Part shown: positions 48,140-55,866 of the stretch, piece by piece
Layout of the letters: each line of letters opens with the position of its first letter
Position numbering within the stretch: position 1 is the first letter of the stretch
Program-made: the position numbers and the translations under genes
Notes under the pieces: generated by a model
Database searches by the model: none
What the model saw: only the letters and a program-made list of their open reading frames with translations
Told to the model about the DNA's origin: nothing
Assembly (NCBI RefSeq): GCF_024494575.1
Contig: NZ_JANHDO010000001.1
Location: 310,001-374,000 of the forward strand
Length of the DNA: 64,000 nt
Direction of reading: 5' to 3'
From: Halorubrum salinum
GTDB taxonomy: Archaea; Halobacteriota; Halobacteria; Halobacteriales; Haloferacaceae

Positions 48140-48406
48140 TCACCGCCCGCCGTCGCCTTCTGACGCGTCCGCCCCCGGCGGGTCGACGAGCGGCGAGTCG
48201 GCGTTGGTACACTCCGGTCGACCGCAGACGCCCGCGTCGGCTCCGGCCCGCGTCACGCCGGCCGCGAGCGACTCGATCTCCCACCGCGCGTCGTGGCCCG
48301 TCTCCGACTCGTGGTCGTCGAGGGCGACGCGCGCGTCACGGAGCCGTTCGTGTTCGGACTCGAACGAACAGTCGGCACACGTGACGGTGACGCGGGTTCG
48401 GTCCAT
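48140..48406 (-). CDS. Small cysteine-containing protein, unknown function
   Basis: An 88-residue acidic protein with TVTCADCSFESEHERLRDARVALDDHESETGHDARWEIESL: one C-x2-C plus two histidines downstream, arranged as in a single C2H2-like zinc finger. The distal part has a second pair, GVCGRPECTNADSPL. The tail is acidic and disordered. Zinc binding is an inference. Small zinc-finger proteins of this style are common in haloarchaea, mostly uncharacterised. Convergent with the mutase gene, 15 nt apart, and 87 nt downstream of the oxidase operon. Confidence 0.75.
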   Translation of the reverse strand: MDRTRVTVTCADCSFESEHERLRDARVALDDHESETGHDARWEIESLAAGVTRAGADAGVCGRPECTNADSPLVDPPGADASEGDGGR

Positions 48407-48493
48407 GCGGTATCGGTAGAGTCGGGAGAAACGTACGGTTGTCGGTGCACGAGCCGGCGGAACCGGCTCCGGGACGGCGCGGGAGAACCGGCG

Positions 48494-48709
48494 CTACGCC
48501 GGGTCGTCGCCGCCGGTGTCGGTCCGCCAGCCGCCGGTGAGCGAGATGACCCAGAGCGTCAGTCCGGCGAGCGCGAAGACCGCGGCCATGTACGGGATGA
48601 GCGGCAGCTCGATCCCGATGAAATCCAGCACGGTCCGGAGTTCGTAGACGATCACGCCGAAGATCGCGAGCGTCACGAGGAGCCCGCCGCGGCTCACGTC
48701 GAGGCTCAT
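48494..48709 (-). CDS. Small ba3 oxidase-associated membrane protein
   Basis: A 71-residue protein with two membrane helices (GGLLVTLAIFGVIVYELRTVL at about residues 8-28 and LIPYMAAVFALAGLTLWVISL at about 37-57). Its ATG overlaps the stop of the subunit I gene (ATGA), so it is translated with the oxidase. Natronomonas pharaonis has small extra subunits in its cba operon, and this is likely such a subunit. Which one (cbaC or cbaD type) cannot be told. Confidence 0.75.
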   Translation of the reverse strand: MSLDVSRGGLLVTLAIFGVIVYELRTVLDFIGIELPLIPYMAAVFALAGLTLWVISLTGGWRTDTGGDDPA

Positions 48710-50496
48710 CGAACCACCCCGACGAGCGCGGCCGCCGCGTCGCGCGCCCCGTCAGCGAGCGGAGTCAGGGCGCTCACCAGCGCGTCGAACGCGGGCCCGA
48801 GCCACACGGGATACGTGCCGACGCCCGACCCGAGGAGCCCGCCGCGGTTGATTATCGCCGCGAGCGGGAGCGCGTACGCGAGGACGACGAGCGTGAGCGC
48901 GATGCCGACCCACAGCCGGAGGTTATCGAGGACCTGCGGCGCGTCGTCGGGGCCGGAGAGCGCCGGCGGAAGCGGGTCCGCGAGCCCGGAGACCTTCGGG
49001 TTCCCCATCGTGAGCACGAGATTTCCGATGAACAGCACGGTCGAGACGAAAAGCAGCGTCCCGCCGATCGCGATCTGGATGTTGAGTTCCTCGAACCCGC
49101 CGAACATCGTCGGATAATCGAACCCGGAGTACTCCGGCTCAGCGGTCCGGCGCGGGACGCCCATGATCCCCTGTGCGTGCATCGCGTTGGACATGAGCGC
49201 CATCCCGATGAACCAGAGGACGACCTGGAACAGCCCGATCGTCCGGCTGTAGATCGGTTTGTTCGAGATCTGCGGCCAGATCCAGTAGGTCGCCGCCATG
49301 AACGTGAGCGCCACGGCGGTCCCCACGGTGAGGTGGAAGTGACCGGGGACCCAGATCGTGTTGTGGATCATGTAGTTGATGTTCATTCCGGCGTTCACCA
49401 TCCCGGAGAACCCGCCGGCCGCGAACATCAGCCCGGCGAGCATCATCCCGGTGAACTCCGGCTTGCGCCACGGGAGGTCGGTGAGCCAGCCGAGCAGCCC
49501 GGTGCCGCCGCGCTGGCGGGCACCGTACTCGACGCTCGCCACCACGGTGAACGCCGTGAGCAGGCTCGGCAGCAGCAGGAACATCGTGTTCGTCATCGAG
49601 ATGAACTTGAACCCCTCCGCGATGCCGGGGTCGAGGTACTGGTGGTGGATGCCCACCGGGGTCGAGAGCAGGAGGAACAACACGAACACGACTCGCGCGA
49701 GCGGGTCGCTAAAGAGCCGCCCCCCGGCGATCCGCGGCAGCACGGTGTACCAGAGCAGGTACGCCGGCATCAGCCAGAAGTACACGACCGGGTGGCCGAA
49801 GAACCAGAACAGCGTCCGGGTGAGCGTCGGGTTCACCTGATCGATGAAGCCGAGCGACCACGGGAGCAAGAACAGCAGCACGGACGCCGCGACCGCCGAC
49901 GACGCGATGTACCACATCGCCATCGTCGTCAGCACCATGAACGTCTGCAGCGGGATCCGCTCGTCGGGGTGCTCGCGCTTCCACGCGAGGAACGTCCGGA
50001 ACCAGTCCGCACCGGCGATCCACGACCCGACGATGAACACGGCGAGACCCGTGTAAAACAGCGGGTGCGCCTGCAGCGGCGCGTAGAAGGTGTAGAGGAC
50101 GTCGGCGCTCATGTCGATCGAGCTGACGAACCCGGCGAGAATGGAGACGCCGGTCATCGTCATGCCGATCGCCATCAGCGCGTACCAGGTCCACGTGATC
50201 TTGATGTTCACGAGCGGACGGTCGAGGCTCCGCGTGAGCGCCCACGTGAACAGGCCGACGAGGAAGAAGATCGTGAAGCTGATGACGAGGAACACGCCGT
50301 GAGCGGTCAGAACGGTGTAGTAGTCCGTCGACGGGATGATACGCGCTACGTCGGTCCGGTGGAGCGTCTGGATGATCCCGAACACCGCGCCCAGCAAGAG
50401 CGCGAAGAAGGAGCTGAGGAAGGCGGAACGGACGATCCGAGCCTCCTCCGGGAACTTGTCGACGAAGCTACGATCGCCTTCGATCGCCTCACTCAT
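48706..50496 (-). CDS. cbaA: ba3-type terminal oxidase subunit I
   Basis: A 596-residue heme-copper oxidase subunit I of the B (ba3) class with about 13 membrane helices. It reduces O2 and pumps protons. The low-spin heme histidine is in VLTAHGVFLVISFT (about residue 71). The CuB/heme a3 center lies at WFFGHPVVYFWLMPAYLLWY (about 231-250), the His-His pair is in STPVGIHHQYLDPG, and the high-spin and low-spin heme histidines are in WVPGHFHLTVGTAVALT. The helix VI Glu of A-type enzymes is absent after the Trp-x-x-x-His-Pro motif, as expected for ba3. It overlaps subunit II upstream and a small subunit downstream, each by 4 nt. Confidence 0.95.
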   Translation of the reverse strand: MSEAIEGDRSFVDKFPEEARIVRSAFLSSFFALLLGAVFGIIQTLHRTDVARIIPSTDYYTVLTAHGVFLVISFTIFFLVGLFTWALTRSLDRPLVNIKITWTWYALMAIGMTMTGVSILAGFVSSIDMSADVLYTFYAPLQAHPLFYTGLAVFIVGSWIAGADWFRTFLAWKREHPDERIPLQTFMVLTTMAMWYIASSAVAASVLLFLLPWSLGFIDQVNPTLTRTLFWFFGHPVVYFWLMPAYLLWYTVLPRIAGGRLFSDPLARVVFVLFLLLSTPVGIHHQYLDPGIAEGFKFISMTNTMFLLLPSLLTAFTVVASVEYGARQRGGTGLLGWLTDLPWRKPEFTGMMLAGLMFAAGGFSGMVNAGMNINYMIHNTIWVPGHFHLTVGTAVALTFMAATYWIWPQISNKPIYSRTIGLFQVVLWFIGMALMSNAMHAQGIMGVPRRTAEPEYSGFDYPTMFGGFEELNIQIAIGGTLLFVSTVLFIGNLVLTMGNPKVSGLADPLPPALSGPDDAPQVLDNLRLWVGIALTLVVLAYALPLAAIINRGGLLGSGVGTYPVWLGPAFDALVSALTPLADGARDAAAALVGVVR

Positions 50497-51005
50497 TCGC
50501 CGTCACCTCCCTGGCGGGACTCGAACTCGGACTGTGAGACCACGTTGACTTTCCCCTCCATCGCGTGGTGGGCCGCGCCGCAGTACTCGTTACAGAGGAG
50601 CCCGTACTCCTGTGGTTCGGCGGTCTCGACTGTGAGCGTCGCGACCTCGCCCGGGATGACCATCGTGTTCGCGTTCGTTCCGGCGACCTCGAAGCCGTGT
50701 GTCACGTCCCTAGAGGTGACGTAGAACGTCACCGTGCTGTTCGCCGGGACGACGATCGGATCGGGGGTGAACCCGAACTGGTAGGCGACGACGTACGCCG
50801 CGTACTCGTTTTCACCGACCTGCTCGACGCCCGGGTCGGCGAACCGCTCGCTCTCGTCGAGGTTCTGTGCGTCGATCGGCTGCTCGCTGTCCGCCACCAT
50901 CGCGATGCCGGGCCCGACTGCCCCGTACGTGACCGTACCGATGAGAAACAGGATCAACAGGACGGAGCACGCGAGCCAGAGCTTCTCGTAGGCGTGTATG
51001 TGCAT
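50493..51005 (-). CDS. cbaB: ba3-type terminal oxidase subunit II
   Basis: A 170-residue subunit II with one N-terminal helix (LWLACSVLLILFLIGTVTYGAV, about residues 9-30) and a cupredoxin domain. It carries the binuclear CuA site that accepts electrons from halocyanin or a similar donor. The CuA ligands are the histidine in DVTHGFEV and the loop LLCNEYCGAAHHAM (C-x3-C-x3-H-x2-M). The short length and single helix match the ba3 class. Its stop overlaps the subunit I start (ATGA), and a 57-residue subunit gene ends 6 nt upstream of its start. Confidence 0.94.
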   Translation of the reverse strand: MHIHAYEKLWLACSVLLILFLIGTVTYGAVGPGIAMVADSEQPIDAQNLDESERFADPGVEQVGENEYAAYVVAYQFGFTPDPIVVPANSTVTFYVTSRDVTHGFEVAGTNANTMVIPGEVATLTVETAEPQEYGLLCNEYCGAAHHAMEGKVNVVSQSEFESRQGGDGE

Positions 51006-51011
51006 CCGTGA

Positions 51012-51185
51012 TCACCCCACCACGACGAGGTCGCGACCGAGGAACTCGATATAGTAGATGTACACCCACGACAACACGAGGATCGCGAAGTAGATCCCGA
51101 TGAGCGTGAGCGTGCCGATCGGATCGAACTCCGCGTCGTCACCGCCCACGTCGTCGACGCCGTGTGCGGTCTCGTTTTGACCCAT
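51012..51185 (-). CDS. 57-residue single-helix oxidase subunit
   Basis: A short gene starting at the ATG at 51185. It encodes MGQNETAHGVDDVGGDDAEF, then a membrane helix (LTLIGIYFAILVLSWVYIYY, about residues 26-45), then IEFLGRDLVVVG and TGA. The acidic N-terminus and single helix resemble subunit IIa of Thermus ba3 oxidase and the small haloarchaeal counterpart. A TATATA box at 51210-51215 is 27 nt upstream of the ATG, so it is the first gene of the oxidase operon, 6 nt before cbaB. It is easily missed because of its length. Confidence 0.82.
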   Translation of the reverse strand: MGQNETAHGVDDVGGDDAEFDPIGTLTLIGIYFAILVLSWVYIYYIEFLGRDLVVVG

Positions 51186-51209
51186 AGTGCGGGATTACGC
51201 GCACCCGAA

Positions 51210-51215
51210 TATATA
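51210..51215 (-). promoter_or_regulatory. TATA box of the ba3 oxidase operon
   Basis: GTATATATTC on the minus strand, 27 nt upstream of the ATG at 51185. One of the strongest TATA matches in the window. Confidence 0.65.
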
Positions 51216-51225
51216 CGATCGACTC

Positions 51226-51244
51226 GTTCCCACGACGTGAGAAC
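51226..51244. promoter_or_regulatory. Operator candidate GTTCCCAC-GAC-GTGAGAAC
   Basis: GTTCCCAC (51226-51233), GAC, GTGAGAAC (51237-51244): 7 of 8 arm positions pair. It lies 11 nt upstream of the oxidase operon TATA box and about 40 nt before the divergent small gene at 51284. It matches the palindrome at 44220-44237 except for one base and one extra spacer base. Confidence 0.6.
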
Positions 51245-51283
51245 TTTGCCGTTACCTATGACGAACGGGGCCCGCTCTCAGGT

Positions 51284-51481
51284 ATGGACTTCTCGATCCA
51301 ACAGGCGGTGTTGCTCGTGTTGGGTGGACTCATCCCCGCCGTGGTGTTTATCGCCGATCGAGCGGACTTCGTCGTGGCGATCACGCTCGTGAACGTGCTC
51401 CTCATCTGGGCGAGCCTCCGGATCGCCACCGGGGGGAGCCTCGGCCCGGCCGGCGGAAACGCGAGCACGGACGAGGCGTGA
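51284..51481 (+). CDS. Small membrane protein divergent from ba3 oxidase
   Basis: A 65-residue protein with two helices (AVLLVLGGLIPAVVFIAD, about residues 8-25, and FVVAITLVNVLLIWASLRIA, about 29-48) and a polar, Gly/Ala/Asp-rich tail. It is divergent from the oxidase operon and close to the copper ATPase gene. Similar short proteins are annotated as ba3 oxidase subunits in haloarchaea; that role is an inference from position and size. Confidence 0.7.
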   Translation: MDFSIQQAVLLVLGGLIPAVVFIADRADFVVAITLVNVLLIWASLRIATGGSLGPAGGNASTDEA

Positions 51482-51572
51482 CGAGTTACAGAGCCCGCTT
51501 CGCCCGACACCGAACCGCATAACGGCGACCGGATCAAAGACTCCGACGACCGCCGTACCGACGACCGCCATC

Positions 51573-51613
51573 GGCCGTCACCACCCCCGGCCGTCACCAC
51601 CCCCGGCCGTCAC
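51573..51613 (+). repeat. 16-bp tandem repeat upstream of P-type ATPase
   Basis: GGCCGTCACCACCCCC is repeated exactly at 51573-51588 and 51589-51604, followed by a partial third copy GGCCGTCAC (51605-51613). It ends 35 nt before the ATPase start at 51648. Confidence 0.65.
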
Positions 51614-51647
51614 TGCCACCCCCGCGCCGACGCGAGACACACTCTCA

Positions 51648-54110
51648 ATGACCAGTTGCACGCTCTGTGACCTGCCGACGGGAGCCGATCCCCACACCGC
51701 ACCCGACGTCGACGGCGAGTTCTGCTGTCGCGGCTGTCTCGCCGTCGCGCGCTCGCTCGACGACGTCGACGACCTCGACGAGGTCGAGGAGCGCCGGCCG
51801 GACGCGGAGCCCGACGACGACTTCGACGGAGAGACGGCCTTCTTCCACGTCGACGGGATGCACTGTGCGACCTGCGAGTCGTTCTTAGAGATGACGGCGG
51901 GCGAGCAGCCGGGCGTCGCGGCCGCCGAGGCGAGCTACGCGACGGACACGATCCGGGTCGACTACGACCCCGACGCCGTGACCGAAGCGGAGCTTCCCGA
52001 CCGGCTGTCGGTCGCCGGGTACGCCGCGAGCGACCGGGCGGACCCGGAGTCCGACGGCGACGGCGCGGCGGTCGTGCGGTTCCTCATCGGCGGCGGCTTC
52101 TTCGGGATGATGGCGATGCTGTGGTACGTCCTCGTTCTGTACCCGACCTACTTCGGCTACGACCCGATCCTCGACATCGGCGGCGTCTCGGGGACCTACC
52201 TGTTCGCGCAGGTGTGGGTGTTCGCCTCCATCGTGCTGTTTTACACCGGATATCCGATTCTCAGGGGAGCCTACGTCAGCCTCCGCGCGCGCCAGCCGAA
52301 CATGGACCTTCTGGTGTCGCTGGCGGCGGTGAGTTCGTACGCGTACAGCACGCTCGCGATGTTTCTCGGCCGGACCGACCTCTACTTCGACGTGACTATC
52401 GCCGTCATCCTCGTCGTCACCGCGGGCAACCACTACGAGTCGCGGATCAAGCGGCGGGCGACCGGCGTCCTCAGCGACCTGACGACCGCGGGCGACCGCG
52501 AGGCCCGCACCGAGTCCGGCGAGACGGTTCCGGTGGACGCGGTCGAGCCGGGGGACCGCCTGTTGGTCCGCCCCGGCGAACGCGTGCCGGTCGACGGGAC
52601 CGTCGTGGAGGGGGCCGCCGCCGTCGACGAGGCGCTCGTCACGGGCGAGTCGCTGCCGGCGACGAAGCGCGAGGGCGACGCCGTGCGCGGCGGCACGGTG
52701 GTGACGGACGCGCCCGTCGTCGTCGAGGTCGGCGAGGACGCCACGAGCACGCTCGACACCCTCGTTCGCCTCTTGTGGGAGATACAGAGCTCCCGGTCCG
52801 GGGTCCAGCGGCTCGTCGACAAGCTCGCGACCGTGTTCGTCCCGCTCGTCGTCGTCGTCGCGGCCCTCGCCGCGGGCGCGACGTTCGCCCTCGGCGGCTC
52901 GCCGACCGACGCCGCGCTCGTCGGGCTCACGGTGCTCATCGTGTCGTGTCCCTGCGCGCTCGGGCTCGCGACGCCGCTCGCGATCGCCGCCGGCATCCGC
53001 GACGCCGCGCGCCGCGGGATCGTGATCGTCTCCGACGCCGTCTTCGAGGACGCCGCCGACGTCGACACGGTGGTCCTCGACAAGACCGGGACGCTCACCG
53101 ACGGCGAGATGCGGCTGCTCGACACGGTGACGCTGGACGGACGGTCGGCTGACGCGTCCACGGGAGACACCGAGCCGGCCGCCGCCGCCGACGTCCGTCG
53201 CCGCGCCGCCGCGGTCGAGCGCGCCTCGCCGCACCCGGTCGCCGAGGCGATAGTCGAGGGCGTCGCGGCGAGCGGCGGCGGGGCGGACGATTCTGACGGC
53301 CGTCCGACGGCGACGGACGGCGGCGCGGCGGCGACGACCGAGGCCGGAGACCTCGGGTCGGCATCGGTCCCGTCCGCCGCCGCCGTCGAGGTGACGGACC
53401 GAGGCGTCTCGGGCCGCGTCGACGACACCGAGGTCGTCGTCGGCCACCGGTCGCTCTTCGACGGCGCGTCGTGGAGGGTTCCCGACGCGCTTCGCGAGGC
53501 CGGCGAGGCGGCCGAACGCGACGGCAACGTCCCGGCGTACGTCGGCTGGGACGGCGCGGTCCGCGGGGTCCTCGTCGTCGGCGACGAGGTCCGCGACGGG
53601 TGGGAGGACGTGGTGGACGACCTCGCCGCCGACGGCCGGCGCGTCGTCGTGCTCACCGGCGACGCGCCCGCTGCGGCCCGGCGGTTCGAGGCGCACGCGG
53701 CCATCGACGAGGTGTTCGCCGAGGTCCCGCCGGAGGCGAAAGCCGAGACGGTGCGGCGGCTCGCCGCGACGGAGCGTGTCGCCATGGTCGGCGACGGGAG
53801 CAACGACGCGCCGGCGCTCGCGGCCGCCGACATCGGCGTCTCGATCGCGAGCGGGACCGACCTGGCGGCCGACGCCGCGGACGCCGTCTTACTCGAAGAC
53901 CGGCTCTCCGCCATTCCGGAGCTGTTCGCCGTCACCCGCGGGACGAACCGCCGTCTCAAACAGAACCTCGGCTGGGCGTTCTGTTACAACGCGGTCGCGA
54001 TTCCCATGGCCGTTACGGGCGTCCTCAATCCGCTCCTCGCGGCGCTCGCGATGGCGACGAGCAGCATCCTCGTGGTGACGAACTCGTCCCGTAGCGTCGT
54101 TTCGGACTGA
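51648..54110 (+). CDS. Copper-type P1B ATPase (CcoI/FixI-like)
   Basis: An 820-residue metal-translocating P-type ATPase. The N-terminus has a cysteine-rich zinc-finger-like segment (SCTLCDLPTG, then EFCCRGCLAVA) of the kind found in CcoI/FixI pumps, then a heavy-metal domain with GMHCATC (about residues 73-79). Eight membrane helices surround the A-domain VTGESLP, the ion-path SCPCALGLATP (about 431-441), the phosphorylation site DKTGTLTDG, the nucleotide-binding ASPHPVAEAI and the hinge GDGSNDAPALAAADIGVS. A low-complexity insertion lies in the N-domain (about 540-590). Beside a ba3 oxidase, a role in delivering copper for CuA/CuB assembly is the best reading, although export for resistance is possible. 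Confidence 0.9.
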   Translation: MTSCTLCDLPTGADPHTAPDVDGEFCCRGCLAVARSLDDVDDLDEVEERRPDAEPDDDFDGETAFFHVDGMHCATCESFLEMTAGEQPGVAAAEASYATDTIRVDYDPDAVTEAELPDRLSVAGYAASDRADPESDGDGAAVVRFLIGGGFFGMMAMLWYVLVLYPTYFGYDPILDIGGVSGTYLFAQVWVFASIVLFYTGYPILRGAYVSLRARQPNMDLLVSLAAVSSYAYSTLAMFLGRTDLYFDVTIAVILVVTAGNHYESRIKRRATGVLSDLTTAGDREARTESGETVPVDAVEPGDRLLVRPGERVPVDGTVVEGAAAVDEALVTGESLPATKREGDAVRGGTVVTDAPVVVEVGEDATSTLDTLVRLLWEIQSSRSGVQRLVDKLATVFVPLVVVVAALAAGATFALGGSPTDAALVGLTVLIVSCPCALGLATPLAIAAGIRDAARRGIVIVSDAVFEDAADVDTVVLDKTGTLTDGEMRLLDTVTLDGRSADASTGDTEPAAAADVRRRAAAVERASPHPVAEAIVEGVAASGGGADDSDGRPTATDGGAAATTEAGDLGSASVPSAAAVEVTDRGVSGRVDDTEVVVGHRSLFDGASWRVPDALREAGEAAERDGNVPAYVGWDGAVRGVLVVGDEVRDGWEDVVDDLAADGRRVVVLTGDAPAAARRFEAHAAIDEVFAEVPPEAKAETVRRLAATERVAMVGDGSNDAPALAAADIGVSIASGTDLAADAADAVLLEDRLSAIPELFAVTRGTNRRLKQNLGWAFCYNAVAIPMAVTGVLNPLLAALAMATSSILVVTNSSRSVVSD

Positions 54111-54113
54111 CCG

Positions 54114-55022
54114 TTAGACGCCGCGGCCCTGTAGCTTCTCTTCTTCTTTCATGTCCTCGTTCGACTGCCCTTTCATGCCCTTCCCGATCCCGCTCGCGAT
54201 CTCGGCCAGCTCGTCGGGGTCGTCCCAGTTGTTGACGGCCTCGACGATGGCCGTTCCCATCTCGACGGGGTCCTCCGCGCCGAAGATCCCGGAGCCGACG
54301 AAGATGCCGTCACAGCCGTGGTACATCATGAGCGCGGCGTCGGCGGGCGTCGCGATCCCGCCCGCGGCGAAGTTGACGACGGGAAGTCGCCCGGCCTCCG
54401 CGGTCTCGTGGACCAGGTCGCGGGGCGCGCCGTGCTCGCGGGCCCACGCCTCGCGCTCCTCGTGGTTGAGTCCCGTCAGGGTGCGAATCTGGTTTTTGAT
54501 GGTGCGCTGGTGTTGGACGGCCTGGTTCACGTCGCCGGTGCCGGCCTCGCCCTTCGTCCGGATCATCGCCGCGCCCTCGCGGATCCGCCGGAGCGCCTCG
54601 GGGAGGTTACGGGCACCGCAGACGAACGGCGACGCGAACTCGCGCTTGTCGATGTGGTACTCGTCGTCGGCGGGCGTCAGCACCTCCGACTCGTCGATCA
54701 TGTCGACGCCGAGCGACTCCAGAATCTCTGCCTCCTTGCGGTGACCGATGCGCGATTTCCCCATCACCGGGATCGAGACCTCGTCGATGATCTCGGTGAC
54801 GTTACCGGGGTCGGGCATCCGAGCGACGCCGCCGCGCTTGCGGATGTCGGCCGGGACCGCTTCCAGCGCCATCACCGCGACCGCGCCGGCGTCCTCGGCG
54901 ACCCGCGCCTGTTCGCGGGTGACGACGTCCATGATGACGCCGCCCTTCTGCATCTGCGCGAAGCCGCGCTTGATCAGGTCGGTCCCCCGCTTCAGATCCT
55001 CCAGATCCGTGGCCTCTGCCAT
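54114..55022 (-). CDS. pdxS: Pyridoxal 5'-phosphate synthase subunit PdxS
   Basis: A 302-residue PdxS/SNZ subunit that makes PLP from ribose-5-phosphate, glyceraldehyde-3-phosphate and ammonia from PdxT. The TIM-barrel signatures are [20 protein letters not shown] (residues 12-31), [21 protein letters not shown], the catalytic lysine in [39 protein letters not shown] and [17 protein letters not shown]. The ATG at 55022 fits a GTTAAG box at 55046-55051; an upstream start at 55046 would overlap it. The partner gene pdxT is not in the window. Confidence 0.96.
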   Translation of the reverse strand: MAEATDLEDLKRGTDLIKRGFAQMQKGGVIMDVVTREQARVAEDAGAVAVMALEAVPADIRKRGGVARMPDPGNVTEIIDEVSIPVMGKSRIGHRKEAEILESLGVDMIDESEVLTPADDEYHIDKREFASPFVCGARNLPEALRRIREGAAMIRTKGEAGTGDVNQAVQHQRTIKNQIRTLTGLNHEEREAWAREHGAPRDLVHETAEAGRLPVVNFAAGGIATPADAALMMYHGCDGIFVGSGIFGAEDPVEMGTAIVEAVNNWDDPDELAEIASGIGKGMKGQSNEDMKEEEKLQGRGV

Positions 55023-55045
55023 AGCGGAAAGAGGGTCGCCGACCA

Positions 55046-55051
55046 CTTAAC
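55046..55051 (-). promoter_or_regulatory. TATA box of pdxS
   Basis: CCGTTAAGTGG on the minus strand, 26 nt upstream of the ATG at 55022. It overlaps the alternative upstream start codon and so argues against it. Confidence 0.5.
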
Positions 55052-55188
55052 GGGTGGCTTTCGGGCGGCAGGCGGTCGCACTGACACGGGCGGTCTGGCC
55101 GCTCGGCGGCGACGCCGACGGGCCGCCGACGCGACCACCGCGAGCGACGCGGCCGCGACGCACCCGGCGACGCGACACAACCCCGATC

Positions 55189-55746
55189 CTACTCTTTCAG
55201 CGCCTCGTACGCCTGATTCAGCTCCTTGAACGCCTCTTCGTCGCCGTCTTCGCCGTCCGGGTGGAGCCGCTTCGCCCGCTCGCGGTAGGTCGATCTGACC
55301 GTCTCCTGGTCGGCCGTGCGGTCGAGCCCGAGCGTCTCGTACGCCTCGCGCTCGGACATCCCGCCCGTCTGCGGCGCGCGGTCTCGCGGATCGCTCCCGG
55401 AACTCCCCGACCCGCGACGACCACCGGCGGCTCCGCGACGGGCGCGACCGCGCCCGAACCCGCCGTCGGTCGCCCCGCTGCGCCGATGCGCCGCCCGCCG
55501 GTGTTCGGCGGCTCTGGCGCGCTGTCGCGCGCGCTCGCGGTCTCTCGGGCCGACGCGCCCGGCCTCGCGGCGGACGCGGTCGCGGAGCCGGCCGCTCGCC
55601 TGGTACCAGAGGAAGTACGAGACGAGCCCGAACGGGAGCGCGACGGCCAGCAGGACGGGCGAGACGACGATCCCGGAGATGACGAGCAGGGCCGTCAGCC
55701 CGATGAACGTCGCGGCCATGCCGACCACGATCGAACGGTTCTGCAC
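55189..55746 (-). CDS. Membrane-anchored J-domain protein
   Basis: A 185-residue protein with a likely GTG start (reading [16 protein letters not shown]). Two N-terminal membrane helices follow ([19 protein letters not shown] and [20 protein letters not shown], about residues 10-52), then a long Arg/Gly-rich basic linker (about 55-130). A C-terminal J domain ends the protein ([51 protein letters not shown]) with the HPD motif that stimulates DnaK. The J domain at the C-terminus of a membrane anchor is type III organisation, suggesting recruitment of Hsp70 to the membrane. DnaK is not in the window. Divergent from mutS, sharing a 120-nt intergenic region. Confidence 0.8.
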   Translation of the reverse strand: MQNRSIVVGMAATFIGLTALLVISGIVVSPVLLAVALPFGLVSYFLWYQASGRLRDRVRREAGRVGPRDRERARQRARAAEHRRAAHRRSGATDGGFGRGRARRGAAGGRRGSGSSGSDPRDRAPQTGGMSEREAYETLGLDRTADQETVRSTYRERAKRLHPDGEDGDEEAFKELNQAYEALKE

Positions 55747-55836
55747 GGCGGTGATCGGGGACGCACGCGTGTAAAACTCTCGGGGGACCGGTACGGCGAA
55801 GCGGGGACGGGAGAGGAGGCGGCCGCCTCCGCACCG

Positions 55837-55841
55837 TTTAT
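55837..55841 (+). promoter_or_regulatory. TATA box of mutS-mutL
   Basis: CCGTTTATGCC about 28 nt upstream of the ATG at 55867; it confirms that start although the frame is open much farther upstream. Confidence 0.55.
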
Positions 55842-55866
55842 GCCCGCGGGCGCCTCGGTTCGTGGT

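Noticed and set aside
51885-53696. A 603-codon minus-strand open frame opposite the P-type ATPase
   Set aside because: Shadow of a complete P1B ATPase gene; its translation has no domain.
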